Assembly (NCBI GenBank): GCA_021413885.1
Contig: JAIOPM010000032.1
Span: forward strand, 108,741 to 172,740
Length of the DNA: 64,000 nt
Source of the DNA: Planctomycetota bacterium
Lineage (GTDB): Bacteria > Planctomycetota > UBA1135 > GCA-002686595
Reading direction: 5' to 3'
This document shows positions 11,776 to 20,247 of the stretch, one piece after another. The translations under genes were made by a program, and so were the position numbers. Numbering within the stretch: position 1 is the stretch's first letter; the number at the start of each line of letters is the position of its first letter. The notes under the pieces are model-generated. The model was not told where the DNA came from and did no database searches. It saw only the letters and a program-made list of their open reading frames with translations.

Positions 11776-12615
11776 TCAACGCTCGATCGTCAAACCCACG
11801 AAAAGTCCCTCGCTCGCCCACTCGCGGAACCAATCGCCGAGGGCGGAGAGCTTCGCGGTGTCGAACGTCGGATCGAGCGTGCACGCGGTCAACGCCGCTT
11901 CGAGCGTCGCGCCGCACATCAACTGGCCGAGCAACGCGTGCTGTTCGCGCGTCAAGTTCGCGCGCCACACCGCAAAGTCCTTGCGGTAGACGGCGACCCA
12001 ACTCGGCGCTTCGCTCGGCGCCTTCGGACGACGGTCGTCGCGGAAGGCTTGGTAGTAGCGATTGATCGGATGGCGGAACGCGAGCAAGCGCAGCGCGGGA
12101 GTCGTGACGAGGCGCAGGCTCGGCCAATCGCTCTGCGGCACCGCGTCGAGTTCGGCGCGACCGACCGCGGCGCTCGCGTGCGCGTCGAAGACCTCTTGGA
12201 TCGCGCGCTCGAGCGCGGCGAGCTCCGAGTAGAAGACCCTCTTCTTGACGTTGGTCGTCGCGACGTGCGCGGAGAGCTGCGCGCCGAGTTGATTCAGACT
12301 GAAGTGCGTCGACGGATGCGCGGCGACATAGGCGCGCGCGAGCTTCGCGAAGCGTTCGTCGCCCAGCGTCCACGCGAGCGCCGAAAAGTCCTCGCGGAGG
12401 CAATCGACCAGCCGCAGGTAGTACATGTCCGCGTAGATCTCGACGCGCTCGACCGCGGAGAGGTGCTCGGACGGCAACACGACTTCCTCGAGCGTCGCTT
12501 CCTCGACGGCGAGCTCGGCGCGCGTCGCGTCGCTCGAAAGTCCCGCGCGCACGCCGTCGGGATGCGTGATCACCGACTGCATCCAACGTTCGAGCGCGAG
12601 CAAGTCAGCCGTCAC
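11776..12615 (-). CDS. bufC: BufC/HvfC-type DUF2063 protein
   Basis: 279 residues. The N-terminal third ([17 protein letters not shown], then [21 protein letters not shown] and [19 protein letters not shown]) matches DUF2063, the family of BufC/HvfC and MbnC-like partners of DUF692 enzymes. These bind the peptide substrate and complete the active enzyme complex. The GTG start at 12615 overlaps the BufB stop as GTGA, so the pair is coupled. The family is often annotated as putative DNA-binding; context argues for a biosynthetic partner role instead. Confidence 0.85.
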   Translation of the reverse strand: MTADLLALERWMQSVITHPDGVRAGLSSDATRAELAVEEATLEEVVLPSEHLSAVERVEIYADMYYLRLVDCLREDFSALAWTLGDERFAKLARAYVAAHPSTHFSLNQLGAQLSAHVATTNVKKRVFYSELAALERAIQEVFDAHASAAVGRAELDAVPQSDWPSLRLVTTPALRLLAFRHPINRYYQAFRDDRRPKAPSEAPSWVAVYRKDFAVWRANLTREQHALLGQLMCGATLEAALTACTLDPTFDTAKLSALGDWFREWASEGLFVGLTIER

Positions 12616-13493
12616 GCGCGCACCTGCTTCGAGTCTCCGACGGGCTTCGAGTCTCCGACGGGGAGCTTCGACCGGAAACGCGCGGCCTTCTTCACCTCGG
12701 CGTGGACGACGTCGAACTCGGGGATGTCCTGATCCCACTCGAGCAACGTCGCGCGACCGCCCGCGCGGCGCATGGCTTCAGCGTAGAGCTTCCACACCGG
12801 ATCGACGACCTCACCGGTGTGCGTGTCGATGCAGTGCGTGCCGTGATCGGTGTGGCCGGCGAGGTGGATCTGCACGACGCGCTCCCACGGCACCGTCTTC
12901 AAGTAGTCGAACGGATCGAAGCCGTGGTTGCGCGAGCTGACGTAGATGTTGTTGACGTCGAGCAGCAGCGCGCAGTCGGATTCCTCGGCCATGCGCGCGA
13001 GGAACTCCCACTCGCTCATCGTCGACGACGCGAACTCGAGGTAAGTCGACGGGTTCTCGAGCACCAACGGCCGCTCGAGGAAGTCTTGGACCTCGCGAAT
13101 GCGGCGCACGAGGTTCGCGAGCGCCTGCTCGGTGTACGGAATCGGCAGCAAGTCGTGGTTGTTGCGGCCCGCGACGCCCGTCCAACAGACGTGATCGCCG
13201 AGCCACACGGCCTTGACGCGTTTCGCGAGCTCCTTGAGCTCGCGGAAGTACGCCCAGTCGAGCGGATCGGTCCCGCCGATCCCCATCGACACGCCGTGCA
13301 TCACGATCGGGTAGCGCTCGGCGACGGAGTCGAGCACCCACATCGGGCGCCCGCCGGTCGCCATGAAGTTCTCGCTGATGATCTCGAACCAGTCGACGCT
13401 CGGACGCTTCTCGAGCACATGCCCGAAGTGCGTCGTGCGCAACCCCACGCCGAGACCGAGGTCCGGCAGGTTCCAACGGTTCGCGATCGTCAT
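12612..13493 (-). CDS. bufB: DUF692 multinuclear iron oxygenase (BufB/MbnB/TglH family)
   Basis: 293 residues with the TIM-barrel metal ligands of DUF692 enzymes: [21 protein letters not shown]-like [45 protein letters not shown], and [10 protein letters not shown]. Characterised relatives (MbnB, TglH, ChrH, HvfB/BufB) use two or three irons and O2 to convert peptide cysteines into oxazolone/thioamide, thiooxazole or related groups. The ATG at 13493 is supported by the family N-terminus ([15 protein letters not shown]). It lies 59 bases after the Cys-rich precursor gene and overlaps BufC, giving a complete precursor-enzyme-partner cassette. The product very likely modifies BufA cysteines. Confidence 0.92.
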   Translation of the reverse strand: MTIANRWNLPDLGLGVGLRTTHFGHVLEKRPSVDWFEIISENFMATGGRPMWVLDSVAERYPIVMHGVSMGIGGTDPLDWAYFRELKELAKRVKAVWLGDHVCWTGVAGRNNHDLLPIPYTEQALANLVRRIREVQDFLERPLVLENPSTYLEFASSTMSEWEFLARMAEESDCALLLDVNNIYVSSRNHGFDPFDYLKTVPWERVVQIHLAGHTDHGTHCIDTHTGEVVDPVWKLYAEAMRRAGGRATLLEWDQDIPEFDVVHAEVKKAARFRSKLPVGDSKPVGDSKQVRA

Positions 13494-13504
13494 CGTGGAA
13501 GTGA

Positions 13505-13545
13505 ACGAGCGAGCGGCCCGCGTGATGCACGGGCCGCTCGCTCGT
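13505..13545 (-). promoter_or_regulatory. Perfect 16-bp hairpin between bufA and bufB
   Basis: Arms 13505-13520 and 13530-13545 are exact inverted repeats (ACGAGCGAGCGGCCCG) around a 9-base loop. It begins seven bases past the bufA stop and ends 11 bases before the bufB start. No U-run follows on the minus strand (TTCACTTCC). I read it as a partial terminator or 3' stabiliser that keeps the precursor transcript in excess over enzyme transcript. Confidence 0.6.
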
Positions 13546-13552
13546 CGGGATC

Positions 13553-13918
13553 CTAGTGCTTGACGGGAACGGCGCAGCCGCCCTTGCCCTTGCACGAGTT
13601 CTTGCCCGCGCAACCGGCGTCGCCGGTCGAGCAGCCGCCTTGACCCTTGCAAGCATTCGCGCCCTTGCAGGAGTGCTTGGCCGCGGAAGCGCAGCCGCCC
13701 ATGCCCTTGCACGAGTTCTGGCCGGCGCACGCGTTGTTCGCGGTCTTGCACGCGCCCATGCCCTTGCAAGCGTTCATGCCCTTGCAGGCGTGCTTGTCGG
13801 CCATGGCGTGCATGCCGCCGGAGTCGTGCTGGCTCTTACAGGACGAGGTGACGCCGGCGACGAGCCCGGCGACGGCGAGCGCGATCAGCGCGCCCGAGGT
13901 TCTGACGTTGACGTTCAT
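13553..13918 (-). CDS. bufA: Cys-rich bufferin-type RiPP precursor
   Basis: 121 residues. Residues 1-27 are a Sec-type signal (hydrophobic [18 protein letters not shown], then Cys27, possibly a lipobox, though a poor one). The rest has 12 cysteines in four triplets, each C-x5-C-x5-C, at 45/51/57, 64/70/76, 84/90/96 and 103/109/115. Units read like [14 protein letters not shown] or [14 protein letters not shown]. This matches the Cys-repeat precursors that sit beside DUF692/DUF2063 pairs and bind copper or other metals after modification. AAGGA lies seven bases before ATG 13918, which decides the start. First gene of the buf operon; the 126-base gap upstream probably holds its promoter. Confidence 0.85.
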   Translation of the reverse strand: MNVNVRTSGALIALAVAGLVAGVTSSCKSQHDSGGMHAMADKHACKGMNACKGMGACKTANNACAGQNSCKGMGGCASAAKHSCKGANACKGQGGCSTGDAGCAGKNSCKGKGGCAVPVKH

Positions 13919-14044
13919 CGAAAGGTCCTTGATGGGGAAAAAGGGAAGTGTCAGGTCTTGCGCGACAGTACGGCGCGCTGGGCCCCATTGGATGCAAGGT
14001 TCCGCCGCGCCTTTCAAATGCCAAGGGCGGATTCGCGCGTTTGC

Positions 14045-14932
14045 TTACCGTCCGTGAGACTCGGGGCGGGAGCTCTCGGCCGCCTTCGCGCGCGCCCAGG
14101 CCGCCATCAGCGCGTCGAGCGCTTGCCCGCCGACCGCGCCGCCGAACTCACCCTCCACGGCACGGAAGCGCCGTTCGAAACGCCGCAACGCCTCGCGGGT
14201 CGCGCGTTCCGGGTCGATCTTCAGGTAGTTGCCGAGGAAGGCGGCGGCGAGCAACACGTCGCCGAGCTCCCACTCGAGCTCCGCGCGCGCCGCGTCGTCC
14301 GGCGACTCGCCGGTGCGCTCGAAGACCTCGGTGAGCTCGCTCACTTCCTCGCCGACCTTCGCGAGCGCATCGGTCGCGTTCGTCCAACGGAAGCCCGCCG
14401 ACATCGCCTTCTGGCCGACGCGTTGCGCGCGTTGCAACGCGGGCATCGCGGCGGGCACGCCGGCGATCGCGCTCGAGTCGGTCTTCTTCTCCTCGCGTTC
14501 GGTGCGCTTGATGCGCTCCCAGTTGTCGAGCGCTTGCTCGGCCGAACCGACCGTCACGTCGCCGAAGACGTGCGGGTGACGGCGCACGAGCTTCTCCGAC
14601 ACCGCGTTCGCGATGTCGGCGAGCGAGAACTTGCCCGCTTGCTCCTGGATGCGCGCGAGCAAGCAAATGCCCATCAAGAGATCGCCGCTCTCCTCGATCA
14701 CGTCGGCGTCGGTCTTCGACTCGACGGCGTCGACCACTTCGTGCGCTTCCTCGACCAAGTGCGGCGCGACGCTCTTCGCCGTTTGCTCGCGGTCCCACGG
14801 ACAACCATCGGGCGCGCGCAGACGATCGACGATCGCGAGCAACCTGCGCACCGCATCGGTGCGCGGCTCGCCGAGCGGCGCGGGGATCTCGAGCGGACGC
14901 GGGTTCGGCTTCGCGGTCGTTTCGGAGCTCAT
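14045..14932 (-). CDS. mazG: MazG nucleoside triphosphate pyrophosphohydrolase
   Basis: Hydrolyses NTPs and dNTPs to monophosphates and pyrophosphate, cleaning the nucleotide pool. 295 residues with two MazG domains, as usual for the full-length enzyme. The first has CPWDREQTAKSV and the metal-binding HLVEEAHEVVDAVE near residues 47-70, with EESGDLLMGI. The second has GEEVSELTEVF and ELEWELGDVLLAAA. An extended N-terminal tail of about 20 residues is present. It lies 18 bases after the TMEM175-like gene and ends 126 bases before bufA. Confidence 0.92.
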   Translation of the reverse strand: MSSETTAKPNPRPLEIPAPLGEPRTDAVRRLLAIVDRLRAPDGCPWDREQTAKSVAPHLVEEAHEVVDAVESKTDADVIEESGDLLMGICLLARIQEQAGKFSLADIANAVSEKLVRRHPHVFGDVTVGSAEQALDNWERIKRTEREEKKTDSSAIAGVPAAMPALQRAQRVGQKAMSAGFRWTNATDALAKVGEEVSELTEVFERTGESPDDAARAELEWELGDVLLAAAFLGNYLKIDPERATREALRRFERRFRAVEGEFGGAVGGQALDALMAAWARAKAAESSRPESHGR

Positions 14933-14950
14933 CGCGAAGATCCTACGCGC

Positions 14951-15712
14951 TCACGCCGCCGCGACGCGTTTCGGCAGACGTTTGCTGCGCACCGTGCCGT
15001 GCCAACCGCGCAACGGTCCGAGCATCGCGTACCACCAACCGGCGACGCCCGCCCAGTCCTGACCGCCGATCGAGACGATCGCGATCGAGCTCGCGGCGAC
15101 GCCGGCGTCGATCCAATGGGCTTGGATCTCGTCGACGGTCAAGTGGCGCTCGACGGCGTCGAGCTCGAGCTCGTCCGCGCGCGCCAACGCATGGCGATAG
15201 AGCACCGCGAACACCACCGACACCGACAGGAAGCCGGCGCCGTAGATCACCATCAACATGCGGCCGTCGACGTTCTCGAACGCGAGGCGACACGAGGCTT
15301 CGAGGCGCTCGCGCGTCGCGCCGGAGACCAGGCCGAACTTCAGGAAGAGCAGGTCGAAGAGCGACGTGAAGAGGAACTTCATCGGGTAGATGAAGAACAG
15401 CACGAGGAACAGCAAGACCGCGTTCCAGATCATCACGAACCCGTCGCTCAAGCCGTAGCGCCGGAAGAACGTGTAGTGGCTCCACCAGAGTTTGTAGAGC
15501 ACGGTGAAGCACACGCCGAACGCGAGGAAGCCGCGCATCGTGTCGATGAGCTCGGCGTACGTCCTCGGCACTTCGAGCGCGACGACCAGCAGCGTCAGCG
15601 CGAACGCGAAGACCGCGTCGCTGAAGCCTTCGAGGCGGCTGACCTCGTGCCCGCGCCAACGGAAGTCGGTGTCGCCGCCGAAAGCGTTCGCGACCAACGA
15701 TTCGCGGATCAA
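14951..15712 (-). CDS. TMEM175-like (DUF1211) membrane protein
   Basis: About 253 residues with six predicted membrane helices. The first carries RLEGFSDAVFAFALTLLVVA, the FSD signature of the bacterial TMEM175/DUF1211 family, which forms K+-leak channels. The start is uncertain: TTG 15712 overlaps the upstream TGA as TTGA and gives a short cytoplasmic tail. A longer frame reaching 15790 would run far into the lipoprotein gene and looks like shadow sequence. Third gene of a queC-lipoprotein-channel-mazG run. Confidence 0.78.
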   Translation of the reverse strand: MIRESLVANAFGGDTDFRWRGHEVSRLEGFSDAVFAFALTLLVVALEVPRTYAELIDTMRGFLAFGVCFTVLYKLWWSHYTFFRRYGLSDGFVMIWNAVLLFLVLFFIYPMKFLFTSLFDLLFLKFGLVSGATRERLEASCRLAFENVDGRMLMVIYGAGFLSVSVVFAVLYRHALARADELELDAVERHLTVDEIQAHWIDAGVAASSIAIVSIGGQDWAGVAGWWYAMLGPLRGWHGTVRSKRLPKRVAAA

Positions 15713-16668
15713 GGCTTCGGCTCCAGCTCGATGCGCAGCAGGCGGTGCTCCGAGAGCGGATGATCGGTGCGCTCGCCCGTTTCCGTCCAATCACCCCAAC
15801 CGCTGACCGCGTTGACGAAGAACGCGCCTTCGGCGAAGACGCCGAGCGTCGGATCGTCGAGCGGCGGACCTTCGACGAGCACGTCGATCTTCTCGACCGC
15901 GTCGTGCGCCGCGTTCAACGTCACGCGCAACACGCGCGGAGTCTGCGTGCCGTTCTGGATCGCGTAGAGCGCGCCGTCGTGCCAGTAGATCCCGTCGACA
16001 CCGCGCAGGCGGTCTTCGCTGCCGGGCAGGACGAAGCTCGAGCCCGCCTTCGTATCGACGCGCAGGATTCCGCGCGGATAGTCGGATACGAAGAGCTCGC
16101 CCCCGTCGTCGAACGCGAGCCCTTGCGGGTTCTTCCAACCTTCCCCGACGTTGACCGGAGCCAGACCGCGGCTCAAACGATAGATCGCAGGCGTCTTGCT
16201 GTCGGTGATCCAGATCGCGTCGTCGGGACCGACGACCAGATCGCCGAACACCCAATCCCCGTTGCCGCTGACGTGACCGTTGAAATCGACGTGCGCGTCC
16301 TTCAGGGCGAGTCCAAGCAGCCCGCCCGCGGACTTGCCGACCGATGCGTGGCCTTCCATCTGCGGCACGCTGCTCGATGCGACCCACAATTGCCGCGCGC
16401 GCGCGTCGATGCACATCCCGAACGCGCCGAAGAGTCGCTCATCCGGACCGAAGAAGTCGTGGAACTCACCGTCGGGAGTCACGCGCCAAATGCGGCGTTC
16501 GCGCACGCTGCTGACGAAGAAGTCGCGCATCTCCGGATCGAACGCGACGCCCTCGGCGATCACGCCCTTCATCGGCCACACGAAACCGGCGAGCGGCTTC
16601 GTGGAGTCGGCGAGCTTCGGCGCACTCGCGCACGAAGCGACGAGGAACAAGACGAGCCAACGCTTCAT
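15709..16668 (-). CDS. Lipoprotein with SMP-30/NHL-type beta-propeller
   Basis: 319 residues. [15 protein letters not shown] is a lipoprotein signal with lipobox VASC. The body has repeated propeller strands typical of gluconolactonase/SMP-30 folds: [51 protein letters not shown] and [17 protein letters not shown]. Likely an extracytoplasmic binding or hydrolytic protein; no substrate can be assigned. ATG 16668 overlaps the queC stop as ATGA and has GGAGGTGA upstream. Confidence 0.8.
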   Translation of the reverse strand: MKRWLVLFLVASCASAPKLADSTKPLAGFVWPMKGVIAEGVAFDPEMRDFFVSSVRERRIWRVTPDGEFHDFFGPDERLFGAFGMCIDARARQLWVASSSVPQMEGHASVGKSAGGLLGLALKDAHVDFNGHVSGNGDWVFGDLVVGPDDAIWITDSKTPAIYRLSRGLAPVNVGEGWKNPQGLAFDDGGELFVSDYPRGILRVDTKAGSSFVLPGSEDRLRGVDGIYWHDGALYAIQNGTQTPRVLRVTLNAAHDAVEKIDVLVEGPPLDDPTLGVFAEGAFFVNAVSGWGDWTETGERTDHPLSEHRLLRIELEPKP

Positions 16669-17387
16669 GCCGTCACCTCCGCATACGCGATCGGATCGCG
16701 CTTCCCCGCCTCGCGAAAACCCTTGAGCCGCAACACGCACGCATCGCATCGTCCGCACGCGAGCACCGCGCCGCCGCGCGCGCTCGGGTCGTAGCAACTG
16801 TGCGTCAGCGCGAAGTCGACGCCGAGCTCGAAACCGCGCGCGACGATCTGCGCCTTGCTCAGCTTCAAGAGCGGCGCGTGGACACGAAACCGAGCTCCGC
16901 GTTCCGCTCCCGCCGCGGTCGCGACGCGCGCGAGCTCCTCGAACGCGGCGAGGAACTCCGGCCGACAATCGGGATAGCCCGAATAGTCGAGCGCATTGAC
17001 CCCGAGAAAAAGATCGCGCGCCTCGACGATCTCCGCCCAACCCAACGCGACGGCGAGGAACACCGTGTTGCGCGCCGGCACGTACGTCGCCGGCACGCCG
17101 ACGCCGATCGAGCGCTCGTCGCGATCCTTCGGCACGTCGATCGCATCGGTCAACGCCGAGCCTCCGAGCGCCGAGAGATCGACGGTGACGACGCGGTGCT
17201 CGCTCGCGCCGAGCGCACTCGCGACGCGCGCCGCAGCTTCGAGTTCGACCGCGTGGCGTTGCCCGTAGCGGAACGACAACGCGAAACAGTCGAACCCGGC
17301 CGTTCTCGCTTCGGCGAGCGCGACCGCCGAATCCATGCCGCCTGAAACCAAGCACACCGCGCGCGCGGAATCCGTGGGCCGAGGCAT
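16665..17387 (-). CDS. queC: 7-cyano-7-deazaguanine synthase
   Basis: Converts 7-carboxy-7-deazaguanine to preQ0 with ATP and ammonia, on the path to queuosine. 240 residues. The PP-loop [10 protein letters not shown] is at residue 15, [13 protein letters not shown] follows, and a C-terminal zinc site is formed by CYDPSARGG followed by CGRCDAC. No queD or queE neighbours are seen in the window. Head of a four-gene overlapping run, divergent from the sigma-factor fusion at 17489. No preQ1 riboswitch is recognisable in the 101-base gap. Confidence 0.93.
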   Translation of the reverse strand: MPRPTDSARAVCLVSGGMDSAVALAEARTAGFDCFALSFRYGQRHAVELEAAARVASALGASEHRVVTVDLSALGGSALTDAIDVPKDRDERSIGVGVPATYVPARNTVFLAVALGWAEIVEARDLFLGVNALDYSGYPDCRPEFLAAFEELARVATAAGAERGARFRVHAPLLKLSKAQIVARGFELGVDFALTHSCYDPSARGGAVLACGRCDACVLRLKGFREAGKRDPIAYAEVTA

Positions 17388-17488
17388 CGCGACAGCCTAC
17401 GGAACGTCCGCGCGCGCGGCGAGCCGGCGCCCGTCTCGCGATTCATCGCCGCCGATTCGCGCCGCGCTGCATCCTTACCTGCGACGCC

Positions 17489-20083
17489 ATGAACGGTACG
17501 AACCCGCCGACCGCCGAGCTGCTGCTCCAGCACGTCGAGTGGATCCGTCGGCTCGCGCGCGAGCTGGTCGCCGACGCCGGCGCGGTCGACGACCTCGTGC
17601 AGGAGACGCTGACGACGGCGCTCGAACGTCCGCCGCTCGACGCGCGCGGCTTGCGGTCGTGGCTCGCGCGCGTGACGCGCAACCTCGCATTCGAACGAGC
17701 CCGTGGCGCACGCAGTCGCGAAGCACGCGAACGCGTCGCCGCGCGCGACGAAGCGTTGCCCGACACCGCCGAGCTCAGCGCGCGGATGGAACTCGAGCGC
17801 AAGTTGGTCGAGCGACTCGCTTCGCTGCCCGAGCCCTACCGTACCGCGTTGATCCTGCGTTTCTACGAAGACCTTCCGCCGCGCGCGATCGCGCAACGCA
17901 CCGGAGCTCCGGTCGCGACGGTGAAGAGCCGGCTGCTGCGCGGGCTCGAGCTGCTGCGCGCAGCGCTCGATTCCGATTCACCCGGCGGACGGCACGCGTG
18001 GCTCGCCGTGTTGGTTCCGCTCGCTCGTCCCGCGCCGGTGGCGCCGCTCGTTTGGCTCGGAGGTTCGCTCATGGTCGCGAAGATCGTCGCCGCGTTGGTG
18101 TTGTTGGTCGGCGTCGGCTTCTGGCTGAACGCGCGAGGTCCGACGTCGAGGGATGGCGCGCCGAGCACGAACTCGACGAACGTCGCAACGCCGCGCGGTG
18201 TCGAACGCGAGCTCGAGCGCGAGTCGCCGACTCGAGCGGCCGAACGCGAGAGCGTCGCGTCGCGAGCGCAGCTCGCTCCGAACGCGGCGACGTCCGTTGC
18301 GGCGACGACCAGCGAGCCGTCGTTCTTCGTCCGCGGTCGCGTGCTCGACGGCAACGGCTTCGCGCTCGCCGGCCGAACGCTGAGCGTTCGCGGCGACGGA
18401 AGCGTCGACGTCGCGAGCGCGAGCGACGGCTCGTTCGAGTTCGAGACCCGCGTCGCGAGCGGTGAACTCGCGGTCGCCGACGCCGCGTGGGTCACCGTGC
18501 GCCGCGGCGCGTGGTCTCGCGACGCCGCGCGGCCGAGCGTCGTGATCGCCGCGCCCGCGATCGACGTCTCCGGTTCCGTCGTCGACGTCGACGGCGCGCC
18601 GCTCGCGGGCGCACGAGTGCGGCTCGGTTTGCCGCGCGACTTCGCCGCGCGCTTCCGCGACGCGCTCGACGGCTCGCCGGATCTCGCGTGGTCGACCGAG
18701 AGCGACGCCGACGGCACGTTCGCGTTGCGCGCGGCGCCGGCGATCGAAGGCGCGAGCTTGCTCGCGACCAAGGAAGGCTTCGACACGAGCGCGTGCGAAG
18801 CGCCGCTCGGCTCGCTCGCCGGTCTGCGCCTCGTGCTCGTCGCGCACGACGCGCTCGCCGCGAACCTGCTGCGCGGACGCGTCGTCGATGGGCTCGGCGC
18901 ACCGGCGGCGGACGCGCGAGTTTCGCTCGGCGCGCGCTGCGTCCGCGTCGACGGCGACGGACTCTTCGCGCTCGACCTGACGCACGCGCTCGATACGAGC
19001 GAGCTCGTCGCCGCGCGCGCCGGTTCGTTGCCCGCTCGACTCGCGCGACCGAAGGATCCGACCGCGACCGAGAGCGGTTGGCCCGCGTTGGTCGAACTGC
19101 GCCTCGGCGACGCGACGCTCTCGATCCGCGGACGCGTCGTCGAAGCGAACGGCGCGCCCGTCGCGAACGTCAAAGTCTGGCTCGCGGAGCCGACGCCGTT
19201 CGGCGCGGTCGGCACGGCCCCGTTGCGGCTCGAAGCGTTGCTCGCCGGCGGCGCGGTGCCGGAGCGAGCGATCGAGTCGCTCGCCGCCGCGCCCGACGCC
19301 GACGGCGAAGCGGACTTCGGTTCCGCGGGCCCGCTGCGCGAAGCGAACGCGCAGCTCTACTGGGTCGCGACCGACGGCGATGGCCGCTTCGAGTTGCCCG
19401 GGCTCGAACGCCGCGACTACACGCTGCGCGTCGTCGCGCCCGATCTGCGCTTCGACTTCCAGAGCCGCCCCGTGCGCGCCGGCGAGTCGATCGAGCTCGT
19501 CGTCGCGGAGCCCGACGCGTACCCGCGCATCGAGGGCCGCGTCGTCACGCGGCTCGGCGATCCGGTCGCGGGCGTCGAGCTCCAAGCGTGGACCACGGCG
19601 CTCGAACTGGACGAGCGCGTCTTCGGTGGCCGCGCCCACGTCTCGCGCTTCCTCGCCGGACCGACGACGCGCAGCGACGCGAACGGCCGCTTCGCGCTCG
19701 AGCGCGTGCGCAGGAGCGACGTCTTCTTCGAAGTCTCGAGCGATGCGATCCTTCCGCTCTACGTCGACGTCGAGTCGCTGCACGATCCGCTGCACGTCGA
19801 ACTCGTCGTCGCCGCGCGTGCCTACCTCGACGTGCGCGGCTCGGCGACGTCGCGCGCCGACGCGTTCGAACTGCTCGACCCGCGCGGCGAACGCGTGAAG
19901 ATCCTGTCGATGCGGAAAGACGGCTACTCGGACTTCGAGCGCTTCGCGTTGGTCGACGGGAACTCGGGCGTCGTGACGACGAATACCGACGCGGCGACGC
20001 TGCGACTCTTCGTCGCCGACGAGGTCACCGCCGAACTTCCGCTCGCGCTCCGCCCGGGCGTGGTGACGTCGATCGACTACTGA
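17489..20083 (+). CDS. ECF sigma factor fused to membrane anchor and carboxypeptidase-regulatory-like repeats
   Basis: 864 residues. Residues 10-75 form sigma region 2 (AGAVDDLVQETLTTAL) and 105-160 region 4 (LPEPYRTALILRFYEDL, AIAQRTGAPVATVKSRLLRG). A Pro-rich linker leads to one membrane helix at about 194-213 (MVAKIVAALVLLVGVGFWL). About 640 residues outside follow, with repeated Ig-like carboxypeptidase-regulatory units (FFVRGRVLDGNGFALAGRTL, IDVSGSVVDVDGAPLAGARV, LSIRGRVVEANGAPVANVKV, PRIEGRVVTRLGDPVAGVEL). No separate anti-sigma gene is adjacent, so the extracytoplasmic part may itself control release. No frameshift is needed: one continuous frame. Confidence 0.85.
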   Translation: MNGTNPPTAELLLQHVEWIRRLARELVADAGAVDDLVQETLTTALERPPLDARGLRSWLARVTRNLAFERARGARSREARERVAARDEALPDTAELSARMELERKLVERLASLPEPYRTALILRFYEDLPPRAIAQRTGAPVATVKSRLLRGLELLRAALDSDSPGGRHAWLAVLVPLARPAPVAPLVWLGGSLMVAKIVAALVLLVGVGFWLNARGPTSRDGAPSTNSTNVATPRGVERELERESPTRAAERESVASRAQLAPNAATSVAATTSEPSFFVRGRVLDGNGFALAGRTLSVRGDGSVDVASASDGSFEFETRVASGELAVADAAWVTVRRGAWSRDAARPSVVIAAPAIDVSGSVVDVDGAPLAGARVRLGLPRDFAARFRDALDGSPDLAWSTESDADGTFALRAAPAIEGASLLATKEGFDTSACEAPLGSLAGLRLVLVAHDALAANLLRGRVVDGLGAPAADARVSLGARCVRVDGDGLFALDLTHALDTSELVAARAGSLPARLARPKDPTATESGWPALVELRLGDATLSIRGRVVEANGAPVANVKVWLAEPTPFGAVGTAPLRLEALLAGGAVPERAIESLAAAPDADGEADFGSAGPLREANAQLYWVATDGDGRFELPGLERRDYTLRVVAPDLRFDFQSRPVRAGESIELVVAEPDAYPRIEGRVVTRLGDPVAGVELQAWTTALELDERVFGGRAHVSRFLAGPTTRSDANGRFALERVRRSDVFFEVSSDAILPLYVDVESLHDPLHVELVVAARAYLDVRGSATSRADAFELLDPRGERVKILSMRKDGYSDFERFALVDGNSGVVTTNTDAATLRLFVADEVTAELPLALRPGVVTSIDY

Positions 20084-20247
20084 ATCGGCTCGGTCGCTCC
20101 GACGTGCACGATCGGAACGGCGAAATCGCGCCGAAGTCGAGTTCTCGCCGTCGAGGGCGACCCGTCGAGCGCGAGGCCTTGTCGCTCGAACGCGCGGGCC
20201 TACAGTAGTCGCCCCTCGCTTTCTCCACGCACCGAAGAAGAGCCGCC

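Noticed and set aside
13919..14044. ECF-type promoter (GGAACC) before bufA
   Set aside because: A GGAACC is present, but no -10-like element occurs at a suitable distance.
17388..17488. preQ1 riboswitch upstream of queC
   Set aside because: The short gap contains no preQ1 aptamer-like pattern.
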